A DNA stretch of 64,000 nt, taken from NCBI GenBank assembly GCA_964036275.1, contig OZ038435.1, forward strand, positions 12,439,634 through 12,503,633. Direction: 5' to 3'. The notes beneath the pieces were generated by a model. That model saw only the letters and a list, made by a program, of their open reading frames with translations. It was not told the DNA's origin and did not search any database. Numbering within the stretch: the stretch's first letter is position 1; the number at the start of each line of letters is the position of its first letter. Source of the stretch: Litoditis marina (lineage: Eukaryota; Nematoda; Chromadorea; Rhabditida; Rhabditidae). A program made the translations under genes and the position numbers. Shown piece after piece: positions 1 to 11,399 of the stretch.

Positions 1-166
1 TTCATTGAAGAGGTTAGAAGCTAAGGCATTCGTATACTTAATTTGGATCAACGCCAGTGAAAACATCAACCTCAACGTTGAAGCTTGCATTAGACAACGC
101 TCGTTCGAAAGTTCGATTGTGTACTGTAGGAGTCTCAGTAGGAGAAATGTAGACTACATAACTGGG

Positions 167-360
167 TGAATTCTATATGTAACCGGATTTTCCGGTAACC
201 TAACTGCTTTTGGTAATCTTTCCGGATACCTCAATAGGTAGCCCCGGTCGGTAACATAAAATTGAGAACCGGATTCCTGTTTTTCTAACGCAAGTTGTGG
301 TTTTTAACGTTGGCCGAAAACCGGTTAGGTTACCGAAAAACCTGGTTAAATTGGCCATAT
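167..360. repeat. TAACC-rich palindromic MITE
   Basis: The left end (GTGAATTCTATATGTAACCG) matches the element at 52045-52318, which starts almost identically and shares the internal CTGTTTTTCTAACGCA block. The right part carries CCGGTTAGGTTACC in inverted orientation. It is an imperfect palindrome without coding capacity. Confidence 0.7.
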
Positions 361-1442
361 AACTGCCCTTTCAACCGCAACGCTACTGTTTCGATCTATT
401 ATTGCCGCAGAAAACATAATCAATACTACACTAGTAGGTCATACCGCAACGCACCGCCCCGCAATTTGATCCTGTAATGTTTGAGTTCTGAGAAAATTCC
501 CAGATCATCTGAGAAAATTCCCAGATTATAAAGAACAAAGATTGAATGAAACACAGATCAAGAATGCATGTAGATGTTCTTCTTTTTATCGTTCTTTCCA
601 CTTCGTTCTTCTTTCCTTTGACTCTGAAATGAAAAGAAGGTCTGAATGCCGAGATAATCCAACCTCTCACAGTTATAGCCTGTTCTAGAACTATTCTCAA
701 TAGGTTATAGTAATTCAAACTATGGGATAACCTCAGCTGAGTTGTAGTTTGCTCCAAACACGCCATAGTCTACGAAGTTCAACGGAAATGCAACGGGATA
801 AAACTACAAACACAGCGCGAAAGGGCAACCTGGTAGACTCGCTTTGAAGAGAGATTATACCAAAAACACCTAGTACAAATGTATAATTCCGCGTAATGGT
901 CGCTCGAGCGAGCCGAACCTGGCTCAACTTAACCGGTACGTTTTGGTGTTTGTAGTTCTATCCCACTAAGCGCTAATTTGCATTCTGCGATATATACGCA
1001 AATCAACCTACCGAAAATCCTGACCGAACATTTTCATACTCTGTTTCACTCACTCGTGGACACTTACAGTATGAATTTGGAATCGGAAAAATTATATATT
1101 CGGGTGTATTCACGAGTTTTAGACCTTCATTTTCGATCAATTCTCCATGAACTCTATAAAACAGTCCGTATTTGAACCTCAGGTGTATACGGTATGCGTC
1201 ACCGGGGATGTGAAACAGAGTATAACAAATGACCGGAATGTGGCTAATGGGTGAACACGTTTCGCCACGTCTTATCGCCGTTAGCTTCACTCGGTCAGTT
1301 GATTTGACTACCAGCCATCTCACAGTCACGTAAAACATGTTATACACATCAGAAATTACTTTCAATTTTGAAGTTAACGTTTTACATGACTGTCCGGTGT
1401 CATTCCGTATCAAACTCTGGTGAAACGTGGAAATATGGTATA

Positions 1443-1530
1443 CAAAGGCACGGCCGGACAACAACAGAACACAAATCGAATATTTATTCACACAATCAAT
1501 AGATATACGTACCGAACCGTGCCTTTTGTA
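1443..1530. repeat. Hairpin element, copy 1 of 5
   Basis: Begins AAAGGCACGGCCGG and ends ACCGTGCCTTTTG, inverted copies of each other, around an AT-rich core containing AATATTTATTCACA. About 88 bp. Sister copies are at 2567-2655, 3443-3533, 4377-4470 and 5535-5617. Confidence 0.8.
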
Positions 1531-1734
1531 TTTTGGAACAAAACGTGAAAAATGACCGTACCTGTTCGATTCAGCATTAGATTCCAACCACAGCGACACC
1601 AACACATAGGCATTGACTCTAAAGAAACATCAATAATAAACTGAACATTTGGTTTTTATGTTGATGAAATCGGACAAAAACACATGGAATGTCCACGTTT
1701 ATCGTAACCCAACCTATTTACATGTTAAAGAAGC

Positions 1735-1959
1735 ACGAATATGTGGTCTAATCGCAACGCTTCAGTCGTTTGAACCGCCAAACATCTTCCAATTGCAAAA
1801 GAAGGACGATTATGTGGTCCAATCGCAACGGTTCAGTTCTTTAAACTGCAATACATTTTTCAATTGCAGTTTAAAGGACCGTTGACACGAAATTGGTCCA
1901 CATAATCGTCCTTCTTCAAATGACCGTTGACACGGGATTGGTCCACATGATCGTCTTAA
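1735..1959. repeat. Nested palindromic MITE (TTAA ends)
   Basis: An outer copy (starts TTAAAGAAGCACGAATATGT, ends CACATGATCGTCTTAA) is split by a second copy of the same family at about 1800-1917 (AGAAGGACGATTATGTGG to CACATAATCGTCCTTCT). Sister copies stand alone at 15171-15294, 58609-58730 and 62249-62371. Confidence 0.75.
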
Positions 1960-2566
1960 CTGCGTGATGTTCGCTACCCACATCCCTTTATAAAAACGCG
2001 GTTGGTTCACCAGAAAACCGAGGTTCGTTGCTCACTTGACCGTGAATTCTTAATCTCAAATTCGTCGGGTTTCTTGTCAACCAAATGGGTCCATAGTCTG
2101 TTTCATGCACTTGTCGACATTTACAGTACTCGACCTTCATGTTTTGGACTGTAAAAATTCCGGAACACTTCTTGAATAGACTGAGTGTATACTGTATGTG
2201 TCTACAGACGTGTGAAACAGACCATAACCCAACATGGAATACGGTCAACCATTGAAAACTTAATACTACGAACGTTGTCTTGCTACCAGAAACTGTTCAA
2301 CAACACATTTCTGAACAGTTGCAACAGAAATGAGCCACGTTCGGTCAAGCGGAAACCCATTAATATGTTAAAGGTGGACTGAATGGGAAGTGGATTCAAC
2401 TAAAAAGTTATGAGTACCAACAATCGATGAAAAATTACGTGAAAGTATATGAGATGCATGGATTTAGATACTATACTAATATAATGTTTAGTTCAATAAC
2501 TCTACTCTGTCCACCTTTAACAGATCGGTTAACAAGCAACCCGACGAACTGCCCAAATACGATATA

Positions 2567-2655
2567 CAAAGGCACGGCCGGACCACCACAGAACACACAT
2601 CAAATATTTATTCACAACAATCAATACACATACGTACCGGACCGTGCCTTTGGTA
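2567..2655. repeat. Hairpin element, copy 2 of 5
   Basis: Same ends and core as the copy at 1443-1530; the right arm reads CCGGACCGTGCCTTTGG. Confidence 0.8.
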
Positions 2656-3442
2656 TTGTAAGCAGAGTATGGAAATAAACCGCACCTGTTCGATTCACCT
2701 GAAATTCCAACCACGGCGACATCAACAACAGTCATGGCATCTGAAGAAAACATCAATGAAATACAGAACACTTGGGTTTGAGAAGTGAACTAACCATGGT
2801 TTACCGTAACCCAACCTATTCACAGTATAGGTAGGTGGTGTTGTGAACCCACATTCTAACATATAAATGCGGTTGGTTCACCAAAAAACCGAGGTTCGTT
2901 GCACATTTGCCAGTGAACTCTCAAGTTTTCATGCCAACCAAATATATCCATAGTCTGTTTCATGCGCTCGTAGGCATTTACAGTACGAAATATAAACTTT
3001 CAGGTTTTTGACTGAAAAAGTTTCTAACAAGTCTTGAGAAGATTGAACGGTATACTGTATGTGTCTACAGACGCGTGAAACAGACTGTGACACCAAACCG
3101 GGTTCCGTTTAAATAAAACGGCGACTGCCACCAGAAAGTGTGGTACAACACGTTTAACCGGAACCCCATTAATCTGTTAAAGGTGGACTGAACAGAACGC
3201 GAGCTCAGTTCTGGCAAGTTAACTGAGGCCATATCAAACCAAACTACGTGACAAAACGTACATCAAGGAACGATGAGCAAGTGAAAACGAGGCCAAATCG
3301 ATTTGAAATTACGTGAGTGAATGTGAGATGAATCGATTTTGAGACTATACTAACGTAGTTCGATCAATACTCAATTTAGAAGTTCCATTCTGTCCACCTT
3401 TAACCGATCGGTCAACAAGAAACCCGATGAACGGCGAAATAT

Positions 3443-3533
3443 ACAAGGCACGGCCGGAGAAAACCAGAACACAAATATCGAATATTTATTCACACAATCA
3501 ATACATGTACGAACCGGACCGTGCCTTTTGTAT
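3443..3533. repeat. Hairpin element, copy 3 of 5
   Basis: Same layout: GGCACGGCCGG left arm, core with ATATCGAATATTTATTCAC, right arm CCGGACCGTGCC. Confidence 0.8.
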
Positions 3534-4376
3534 TTTGAGGAGCAAAACATGAAAAAGAACCGTACCTGTTCGACTCATCTGAGATTCCAACCACGGCGAC
3601 ATCAACAACAGTCATCAGATCTAAAGAAGATGAATGAAATACTGAACACCTGGTTTTTTGACAAAATCAGACAAAAAGCATGAAATTACCACGTCCTCAG
3701 GTAGAAATAAGTGAACTAGCCTAGGTTTTCCGTGACCCAACCGATTAACATAGGTGGGTGGTGTTTTATACCCACATTCTATAATATGAATGTGATTGGT
3801 TCACTAGAAAACCGAGGTTCGTTGCACATTTGCCAGTGAACTCTCAAGTTTTATTGCCAACCAAATATATCCATAGTCTGTTGCATGCGCTTGTAGACAT
3901 TACAGTATGAACTTCCTGTTTTAAACTCTGAAAGTTTCGAAACACTCCGTAGACAGATTGATTGCATACTGTATGTGTCTACAGACGCGGGAAACAGACT
4001 ATGACACCAAACCGGGTTCCGGTTGAACAAACGGCGGTTATCCCCAGAAAGTGTTGTACGACACATTTCTGAGCTGTTTCAACAGCAGTAAGCAACGTTC
4101 GGTAAACCGGCACCCCAATAATCTGCTAAAGGTGGACTGAATGGTCTAGAAAGTTAGCAGTCGTTATCTGTTAACTCACGGACTGAGTGAAAAGGGGGTG
4201 TTTTCTTTGATTACCAAACAATCGATTTGAAATTAAGTGAGTAAATGTGAGATGAATGGATTTTGAGACTACCGACTATACTAACGTACTTCGATCAATA
4301 CTCAATTTAGGAGTTCCATTCTGTCCACCTTTAGCCGATCGGTCAACAAGAAACCCGATGAACTAGCGAATTGGTA

Positions 4377-4470
4377 TACAAAGGCACGGCCGGGAAAACC
4401 AGAACACAAATATCGAATATTTATTCACACAATAAAAACATGTACAAACCGCACCGTGCCTTCTGTATTT
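4377..4470. repeat. Hairpin element, copy 4 of 5
   Basis: Same layout, with a right arm slightly decayed to GCACCGTGCCTTC. Confidence 0.75.
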
Positions 4471-4935
4471 TCATAAACAAGAAAGGTACCGTACCTGTTT
4501 GTATCCACTGAGATTCCGACTACGGCGCTATCAAACATCTTTCGAACCACACATCTGCAAAGAAAATCATTCAAATACGGAATATTCTTCACAGAGTAGA
4601 GTAGTATTTCCCTAACCGATAAAATGTATACTCTGTTTCTCGAACTCGTGGACACTTATAGTATGAACTTCAAGTCACATTATCATTCGAGAACGTACAA
4701 TCATGAACTTGCATGAAACGTCTTTGTGATGAAATAAGAACACCTGGTTCTATGATGTTGACATCGATACTGTAAGGGTCCACGAACGTGTGAAACAGTG
4801 TATAACAAGTAACCTATTTGCGGCTAATAAATGAAAACCATCTGCTCAAGTGGTTACATTATCACTAAAATGAACAGTCACGTAAAACGTCACATCAGAA
4901 GTTGCGAGCGTGCTATGATAATAGTCTTTTTCGTT

Positions 4936-5107
4936 CCCACTGAGACTCCTACAGTACAAATGCATAACTTCCGAGAAGATTTTACCACGCAAGGATTTCC
5001 CAATACAAAATACGTTCAAAATACCTGGACGAAATTGACGTTTGCAATAGAAAACAGTCATTTGGATAGAAAATTGGAATGTGTACTGTAGGAGCCTCAG
5101 TAGGAAT
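4936..5107. repeat. MITE with CACTGAGACTCCTACAGTA ends
   Basis: The left end CCCACTGAGACTCCTACAGT is the inverted complement of the right end ACTGTAGGAGCCTCAGTAGG. A second complete copy is at 57442-57650; a lone right end lies near 118-145. Confidence 0.75.
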
Positions 5108-5155
5108 GATGTCGTCTATGTATTCCGTCTGACGGGTCTGATGCTACTTCATGTT

Positions 5156-5470
5156 TTGGCGAATTCACTGGAGAACCAGGTCCTTCCCGAACCAAACCGC
5201 GAACCGGTCACTGGAGAACCGAACCAACTGTACCGAACCGACTTTTGAACCGACCGGTTCTCCAGTGAATGCTTCGAACCGAACCGACATTTATCATGAG
5301 TTGAACAAGCAAGTCGTAGACAAGGTAAAATGACTCTATCCCTATTCGGATCGAAGCATTCACTGGAGAACCGGTCGGTTCAAAAGTCGGTTCGGTCGGT
5401 TCGGTTCGGTTCTGCAGTGACTGGTTCGCGATTCGGTTCGGGAAGGACCTGGTTCTCCAGTGAATTGGCC
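5156..5470. repeat. Large palindromic MITE, copy 1
   Basis: A near-perfect inverted repeat of about 315 bp: it opens with GGCGAATTCACTGGAGAACC and closes with GGTTCTCCAGTGAATTGGCC, with long GGTTCGGTTC-type arms around a short unique centre (ATCATGAGTTGAACAAGCAA). No transposase reading frame. Copy 2 is at 7989-8299, and a decayed relative at 7374-7653. Confidence 0.85.
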
Positions 5471-5534
5471 TCATGTTTTGCGTGACTGTTCGGTTTCATT
5501 CGGTTAGCAGTCCGGTCAAAAACGGAAATATGGA

Positions 5535-5617
5535 CAGGCACGGCCGGAGAAAACCAGAACACACATCAAATATTTATTCACATAATAAAAACATATACGA
5601 GCCGGGCCGTGCCTTTT
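5535..5617. repeat. Hairpin element, copy 5 of 5
   Basis: Same layout; the right arm reads CCGGGCCGTGCC, which pairs nearly perfectly with the left arm. Confidence 0.75.
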
Positions 5618-5844
5618 TTCGCAGAGTGCGAAACATATATCCGTTACTTTCTATCAATACGTGGTACGCTGCTTAACATAGAGTGCGCATTAGCATATCA
5701 CTCACGCGCACGTGCCACGCAAACTCGCCTACTCGTGGCAGAAAGCAACACTTCGCATGATTGCAACCGTCTGGGGAGGTTGAGTCGTTCCAGAGCACAA
5801 ACCGTAGCTATACAAGAGATAATCCGTAACCTAACCAAAACCAT

Positions 5845-5875
5845 GTGACATTACTAGTTCTCTCTCTCTCTCCTC
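5845..5875 (+). repeat. CT microsatellite
   Basis: A short CTCTCTCTCTCTCC run. The surrounding 5640-6640 shows no convincing gene on either strand. Confidence 0.7.
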
Positions 5876-6649
5876 TGTATTCAGTCTCGCACCCTTCTCT
5901 CTCATGTCTTACATAATCTGTATAACTATGTAATGCGATATAAAGGGCTGACCTATCCACTATGTTATGTTCTATCTAATAGGTTACCACAACCTATGTT
6001 ATTATCTGAAACTCGTCTACTGATGTTATTATACTGTCAAAGTAATCAAACTATTATGATCTTATGATATTCGTTAATCTTAGAGAAACCGCGTGGCAAT
6101 GAGCATAAAGGGGGAATAGGAACTACACCCAGTTCCAAACACCTTTTGTTATTTTGAAAACAAAACTGAAAAAAAGGAAACTATACCTGTTCGTTTGCTC
6201 TGCCGTAGGAGCCAGTCGGCGAATCAACTATTCTCTCGAAATGCCATGACGAATGCCCATCGAAATACTCCAGAATCCAGAAACAGCTGAAAAGTCGACT
6301 AAATGAGATCATTTGCGAACCAATAATCAATCAATACCCGAGCACAAAGTTGGTCTTCCCTGAAATAGCTGCCCGTAATGCAACTGGTTCGCAAAGTACC
6401 GGTATGATTCCTGTCGGGTAACCAATTGGTCTCCATTCATCATGAAAACGCCGCGTTTCCAAATTTAAACAGGTGATAAGCGCAAAAATGCACGAAATCT
6501 ATTGGAAAACAAAGTTGTCACAATAAAAACAACAAAACCAGCCTTTTTTGCCCAAATAGGGCCAGTCTCCATACAGCTGGTAGAATCAGCTGTCACCAAG
6601 TCGGCTGTCAACTCCACCGAGGGGGCCAATCCTGTTCATCTTCACACAT

Positions 6650-6863
6650 AAAAAGACCCTAAAACAAAGAGATAGAAACTCACATCAACTTTTTCACAGT
6701 TAACAGGTACCATAGTCCTATTCATGTGAGCGTCATCTAAAGTGGGAGCCCGCAGTGATATTCGACACAAATTGAACGTATAAAGGAATCCAAATATCAA
6801 GGGTGCACCGAATTTGCAGTCTATACTTTTGAAGGTATTGAAATGGGTTGAACCGTTAAACAC
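6650..6863 (-). other. Possible coding exon, unidentified
   Basis: On the minus strand an open stretch of about 70 codons has balanced composition and hydrophobic runs (for example FGAPLIFGFLYTFNLCRI, then a polar tail with VPVNCEKVD) and ends at a good donor (GATGTGAGT) near 6686. No acceptor, start or family motif is convincing. It could be one exon of a multi-pass membrane protein such as a nematode chemoreceptor, or a remnant of one. Neighbouring fragments of similar character lie at 7680-7960 and 8684-8896. Confidence 0.2.
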
Positions 6864-7373
6864 AAAGTAGTGAAATAATCAATATTTTCGAGTTATCAGT
6901 CTCTACTAGATGGATATATACATTCAGCTTACTTTCAACTTTATAATTCAAAATGTTGAGCAACTTGAATAAACGAAGTAGCTAGAAAAATAATAGAAAA
7001 AATTCACATATCTCCCACCTGCTTGAATGAATGACGTGTAGAATCCAGCTACGAACCACTCGAACCAACCAGCTGTCACCCTCTTATTCTCTCAAAGGAA
7101 CCAGCCGGTCATCCATGCGACTATCCTGCTACCCTATAACCAATAACAGAAAACGCTAGTTTTTACCGTTTAAAACAGCAGCAACTAGGAAAACTCTGTC
7201 CATCGCCGCTGCACCCTCCACATTTCTCACAACTGGTTCCGAGACTTGAGACTGGCTGCGTGTCCAGTGTTCGGCCTTCCAGTCGGAGACTGTGGGGGTC
7301 AGAGATCAAAGGTCAACAATCATTACGGGCGCAAATCGTTCACGCCGACCCTCGCTGGACAGAAAAAGAAGGG

Positions 7374-7653
7374 GAAATTCACCGGACAACCTAGTCCTTG
7401 ACGAATCGAACCGCTAACCAGTCAATGTCAAGGCGGCAGGCTCGGTTGCAACAGGCATTCCAACCACTCGGTTATTCAATGAAACCAAACCACCTTAAAC
7501 TGAACGAGAAGACAGCCATTCTCCGTTCTAGTGACAAGTGACTGGTGATCGAATCATTCGCTGAACAACGAGGCGGTCCCGAGCGATCCGTTCGGTTCCT
7601 TAGTAACCAGTTTGCGGTTCGGTTCGGGAAGGACGCGGTTATCGGGCGAATTC
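7374..7653. repeat. Decayed copy of the large palindromic MITE
   Basis: Arms resemble those at 5156-5470 (CCTTGACGAATCGAACCGC on the left, GCGGTTCGGTTCGGGAAGGA on the right), but with many changes and a largely replaced centre. Confidence 0.55.
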
Positions 7654-7679
7654 GCCGACGAAATAAAAAAAATCACCTG

Positions 7680-7960
7680 ATACATCCAAACTTGACCAAA
7701 TAAAAAAAATATGACGTCATAGTTGTGGATCATCGGTGCTGCCTGGAAACAATACAAATTAAGCAAGAAAGGTTTTCTGACCTTAAGGTCACATTTAAAA
7801 TAACAGCTCCGACTCGGTAAGTGTATGAAACCCGAGATACCGAGAGGTACATCAAATCGCAAATTCTGACAAACAGTCAGTAAAAGTGAGAGTGTGGAAA
7901 GTAATGGATTTGATGGCTTTTTGAGTGCATATATTGTTTGAGCGAGCTGCTTGTCCCTCA
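7680..7960 (-). other. Possible pair of exons, unidentified
   Basis: Two minus-strand open pieces: about 7792-7960 (hydrophobic, for example PLLSTLSLLLTVCQNL) and 7681-7741, which follows a good acceptor (TTGTTTCCAG) and reads NYDVIFFLFGQVWMYQ before a GTGATT donor. They look like membrane segments, but nothing ties them to a named family. They could be chemoreceptor remnants or chance. Confidence 0.2.
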
Positions 7961-7988
7961 CTTCTTAGTGCTTCGCGATGTGTGAAAA

Positions 7989-8299
7989 ATGGCGAATTCA
8001 CTGGAGAACCGGGTCCTTCCCGAACCAAACCGCGAACCGGTCACTAGAGAACCGAACCAACTGAACCGAACCTATTTTTGAACGGACCGGTTCTCCAGTG
8101 AGTGCTTCGAACCGAACCGACATCAATCATGAGTTAAACAAGCAAGTCGTAGACAAGGTGAAATGACTCTATCCCGGTTCGGTTCGAAGCATTCACTGGA
8201 GAACCGGTCCGTTCAAAAGTCGGTTCGGTCGGTTCGGTTCTCCAGTGACTGGTTCGCGATTCGGTTCGGGAAGGACCTGGTTCTCCAGTGAATTGGGCG
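7989..8299. repeat. Large palindromic MITE, copy 2
   Basis: Nearly identical in arms and centre to 5156-5470, including the ATCATGAGTT centre, so the two copies are either young or duplicated together. Ends: GGCGAATTCACTGGAGAACC and GGTTCTCCAGTGAATTGG. Confidence 0.85.
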
Positions 8300-8683
8300 T
8301 GAAAAATTCGAAAACTTCCGTAAAGATGAATACCCTTATATGCCCAAATAGTTCGAATACCAAAGAGCGGCTCAATTCGAATGCTCAGTGTTAAAATGAA
8401 TAAAGCTCACTCCAATTCCATTTTCATCCGAAATCGATGCCAGTTTGAGCCGAACCTTCACTTGTATTCCAACCACCACTGCCTGCAAAAATTCACGGAG
8501 GAACAGCACTTAGGACAGGTTCAATGGGAGAAGTTCAGAAAACTAAGTAACTACAACTAGAAAACTTGTTTCGAAATACCTCTAATGGATTGCCTATCTA
8601 AATACAAACTTCAAAAGACACTAAACCTTGAAACGACTGTTATAAAAACTCCAAATCTTAACCAACTACCTCAATCTCAAGTT

Positions 8684-8896
8684 TCATTTCATTCTGAACT
8701 TTCCCATTGAACCTGCCAACACACTTCTCAGGTCCGCGTTTCGCATGGCCGTCGAACAGTACAAAAGATGCGTATCGATTGGGTCAGCGTTGACGCCGAA
8801 TAAAATCAATACGCACATCTCACTATTGACGCCCATATGAAACGTCGACCTATGAGCCTCTTTATACTTTTTGTCGGCGGCAGATACATAGAGCAA
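8684..8896 (-). other. Possible C-terminal exon, membrane-receptor-like
   Basis: About 70 codons on the minus strand end in TGA at 8684 and show gene-like codon choice (GTC, GCC, GAC, ACG third positions). The segment SEMCVLILFGVNADPID followed by a polar R-containing tail resembles a last transmembrane helix and cytoplasmic tail of a rhodopsin-like nematode receptor. No upstream exons could be linked, because 9000-11400 is low-complexity DNA. It may be a gene fragment. Confidence 0.25.
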
Positions 8897-9424
8897 GGTA
8901 TGATCGTAAAGTAACCATACGTTCTCAGTGTATCTATCGCAGACTGAAAAAGTATGAAAATGCCCTGAAAAGTGTGGAAAAAGCCCTAAAAACCCAAAAA
9001 AAGTAATGAAAGGTAAAATAAACTAACTCTGTCCTGCCCAAGCCTTCTTTGTCCCTTGTCCCATCGTCCCTCGGGCCAGCGGGCTAAAAGCCCCACCGAA
9101 TCCTGAAAATAGACCCCCCCCCCCTCAAAAGAGCGCTCCGGACTTACCAACGCACAGAAAGGAGACAAACTGCAATTCCGCGGTCTCACGTCTGCGTCTC
9201 TCACTTGGAGCCACCGCAGAGAGCGGTAGATCGGAGAGAGGCGAGACGGTTAGAGACCCGAAAAGGGGTGGCGATGGGTCGCGGTTGGCACATGGCAGCA
9301 TAGGCCGGGTTACTGTACCAGGGGGAATTGCCCGGGTACAGACTATGGACCATTGCCAACCGCTTGCCATCTGACGAAAAGGGACCACCCTGTTTTCTGA
9401 CGGAATTGCAGTCGGGCATGAAGC

Positions 9425-11345
9425 CAATTTATGGGGTTAGTAGGGTGAGTAGGACGAGAGGAGAGAACGTGAGAGGTGAGAACGTGAGCACACGTGAGAA
9501 CACGTGAGAGGGTGAGAAAGGAAAAAACGAGTAGGAACAAGTAGAAAGGACAGGGAGGGACCGGACAAGAACGGTGAGAAGTGAGAAGAAAAGAACGAAA
9601 GAAAAAATAAAACTAGTAAAAACGAGGAAAGAAAATAAGAAAAGTGAGAGGTGAGAAGGAAAGAAGAACAAGAAGACGAAAAGGGCAGGAAAAAAGTCGC
9701 CCGCGTTGAAAAAGAAAAAGTAGAAAATGAAAACATAACAAGTTAGCAAGGATAAAACGGAAAAAAGAGTGAAACGATATAAATGGATAAAACTATAGGG
9801 AATGGGTAAAACTAAAGTACAAAGGAGAACGGATAAAACTATGGAGAGGAGTCAAACTAAACAGAATGGATAAAAATTAACTAGAAGAGATAAAACATAA
9901 AACCTAAGAGTACGGGTAAAACTAAAACATACGGATAAAACTAAAAAGAATGGGTAAAATTTAGAAGAATGGGTACAACTAAAAAGAATGGGTAAAACTA
10001 AGAAGAGTGGGTAAAACTTAGAAGAATGGGTAAAACTTAGAAGAATGGGTAAAACTAAAAAGAATGGGTAAAACTTAGAAGAATGGGTAAAACTAATAAG
10101 AATGGGTAAAACTTAGAAGAATGGGTAAAACTAAAGAGAATGGGTAAAATTTAGAAGAATGGGTAAAACTAAAAAGGATGGGTAAAACTTAAAAGAATGG
10201 GTAAAACTAAAAAGAATGGGTAAAATTTAGAAGAATGGGTAAAACTAAGAAGAGTGGATAAAACTTAGAAGAATGGGTAAAACTAAGAAGAGTGGGTAAA
10301 ACTTAGAAGAATGGGTAAAACTAAAAAGAATGGACATTGGATAAAACTACATAGAATGGGTGGAACTAAAAAAATGGGTAAAATTTAGAAGAATGGGTAA
10401 AACTAAAAAGAATGGGTAAAATTTAGAAGAATGGGTAAAACTAAAAAGAATGGATATTGGATAAAACTACATAGAATGGGTGAAACTAAAAAAAATGGGT
10501 AAAATTTAGAAGAATGGGTAAAACTAAAAAGAATGGGTAAAACTTAGAAGAATGGGTAAAACTGAAAAGAATGGACATTGGATAAAACTACATAGAATGG
10601 GTGGAACTAAAAAAAATGGGTAAAATTTAGAAGAATGGGTAAAACTAAAAAGAATGGGTAAAATTTAGAAGAATGGGTAAAACTAAAAAGAATGGATATT
10701 GGATAAAACTACATAGAATGGGTGAAACTAAAAAAAATGGGTAAAATTTAGAAGAATGGGTAAAACTAAAAAGAATGGGTAAAACTTAGAAGAATGGGTA
10801 AAACTAAAAAGAATGGACATGGGATAAAACTACATAGAATGGGTGGAACTAAAAAAATGGGTAAAATTTAGAAGAATGGGTAAAACTAAAAAGAATGGGT
10901 AAAATTTAGAAGAATGGGTAAAACTAAAAAGAATGGATATTGGATAAAACTACATAGAATGGGTGAAACTAAAAATAGAACGAATAAAACTAAATTAAAC
11001 GGGTAAAACTACACTGGATGGATAAAACTAACTAGAGGACGGGTAAAACATGAAAAGGTGGATAAAACTATGAAAACGGCTCAAACTAGACAAAATGGAT
11101 AAAACTATAGAGAATGAATGAAACTTAAGAGAATAGGTAAAACTAATTGAAACTGTTAAAACTTAGAAAAGTAAGAAGAACGAATGAAACCTAAATGATC
11201 GGGTAAAACTATAATGAATAAACCTAACTTAAACGGATACAACTAAACACAACAGATGAAACCACTAAAACTTAAGAGAAGGGATGAAAACTGGATGAAA
11301 TTAGGGCTACTACCCTACTACTAACTAACTAAACTATCTTAAACT
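9425..11345 (+). repeat. Purine-rich ~20 bp minisatellite
   Basis: Begins as diffuse purine-rich DNA with many GTGAGA motifs (9430-9740) and becomes a minisatellite with consensus near GAATGGGTAAAACTAAAAA or GAATGGGTAAAACTTAGAA. From about 10320 to 10970 the units are grouped into a higher-order block marked by GAATGGACATTGGATAAAAC and GAATGGATATTGGATAAAAC, repeated several times. The array fades into diverged GGATAAAACTA units by 11340. The plus strand is nearly all purine plus T and very poor in C. No gene is seen. Confidence 0.9.
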
Positions 11346-11399
11346 ATAAAAAGTGAAAACCCAGCCAAAATCTGCTACTCGATCGAACCCAAATAGACA

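Larger units (their letters stand above)
1..5640. repeat. Diverged ~0.9-1.1 kb tandem repeat block
   Basis: No gene is supported here. Shared landmarks recur in the same order: a block with CTGTTTCA and GACACTTACAGTA (near 1040, 2095, 2955, 3875, 4630), its inverted partner with TGTGTCTACAGACG and GAAACAG (near 1195, 2200, 3060, 3970, 4775), a short hairpin element starting GGCACGGCCGG (1447, 2571, 3447, 4383, 5537), and a block around GTCCACCTTTAAC. Spacing between equivalent points is about 880-1150 bp, so this is about five diverged units of one array. Other MITEs interrupt it. Confidence 0.8.

Noticed and set aside
1003..1605. 200-codon minus-strand frame
   Set aside because: Falls entirely inside the tandem repeat block, is not conserved between units, and has no acceptor, donor or domain.
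9429..9749. Two long overlapping Phe/Leu/Ser-rich minus-strand frames
   Set aside because: They are the complement of purine-rich low-complexity DNA; no splice structure or varied composition.
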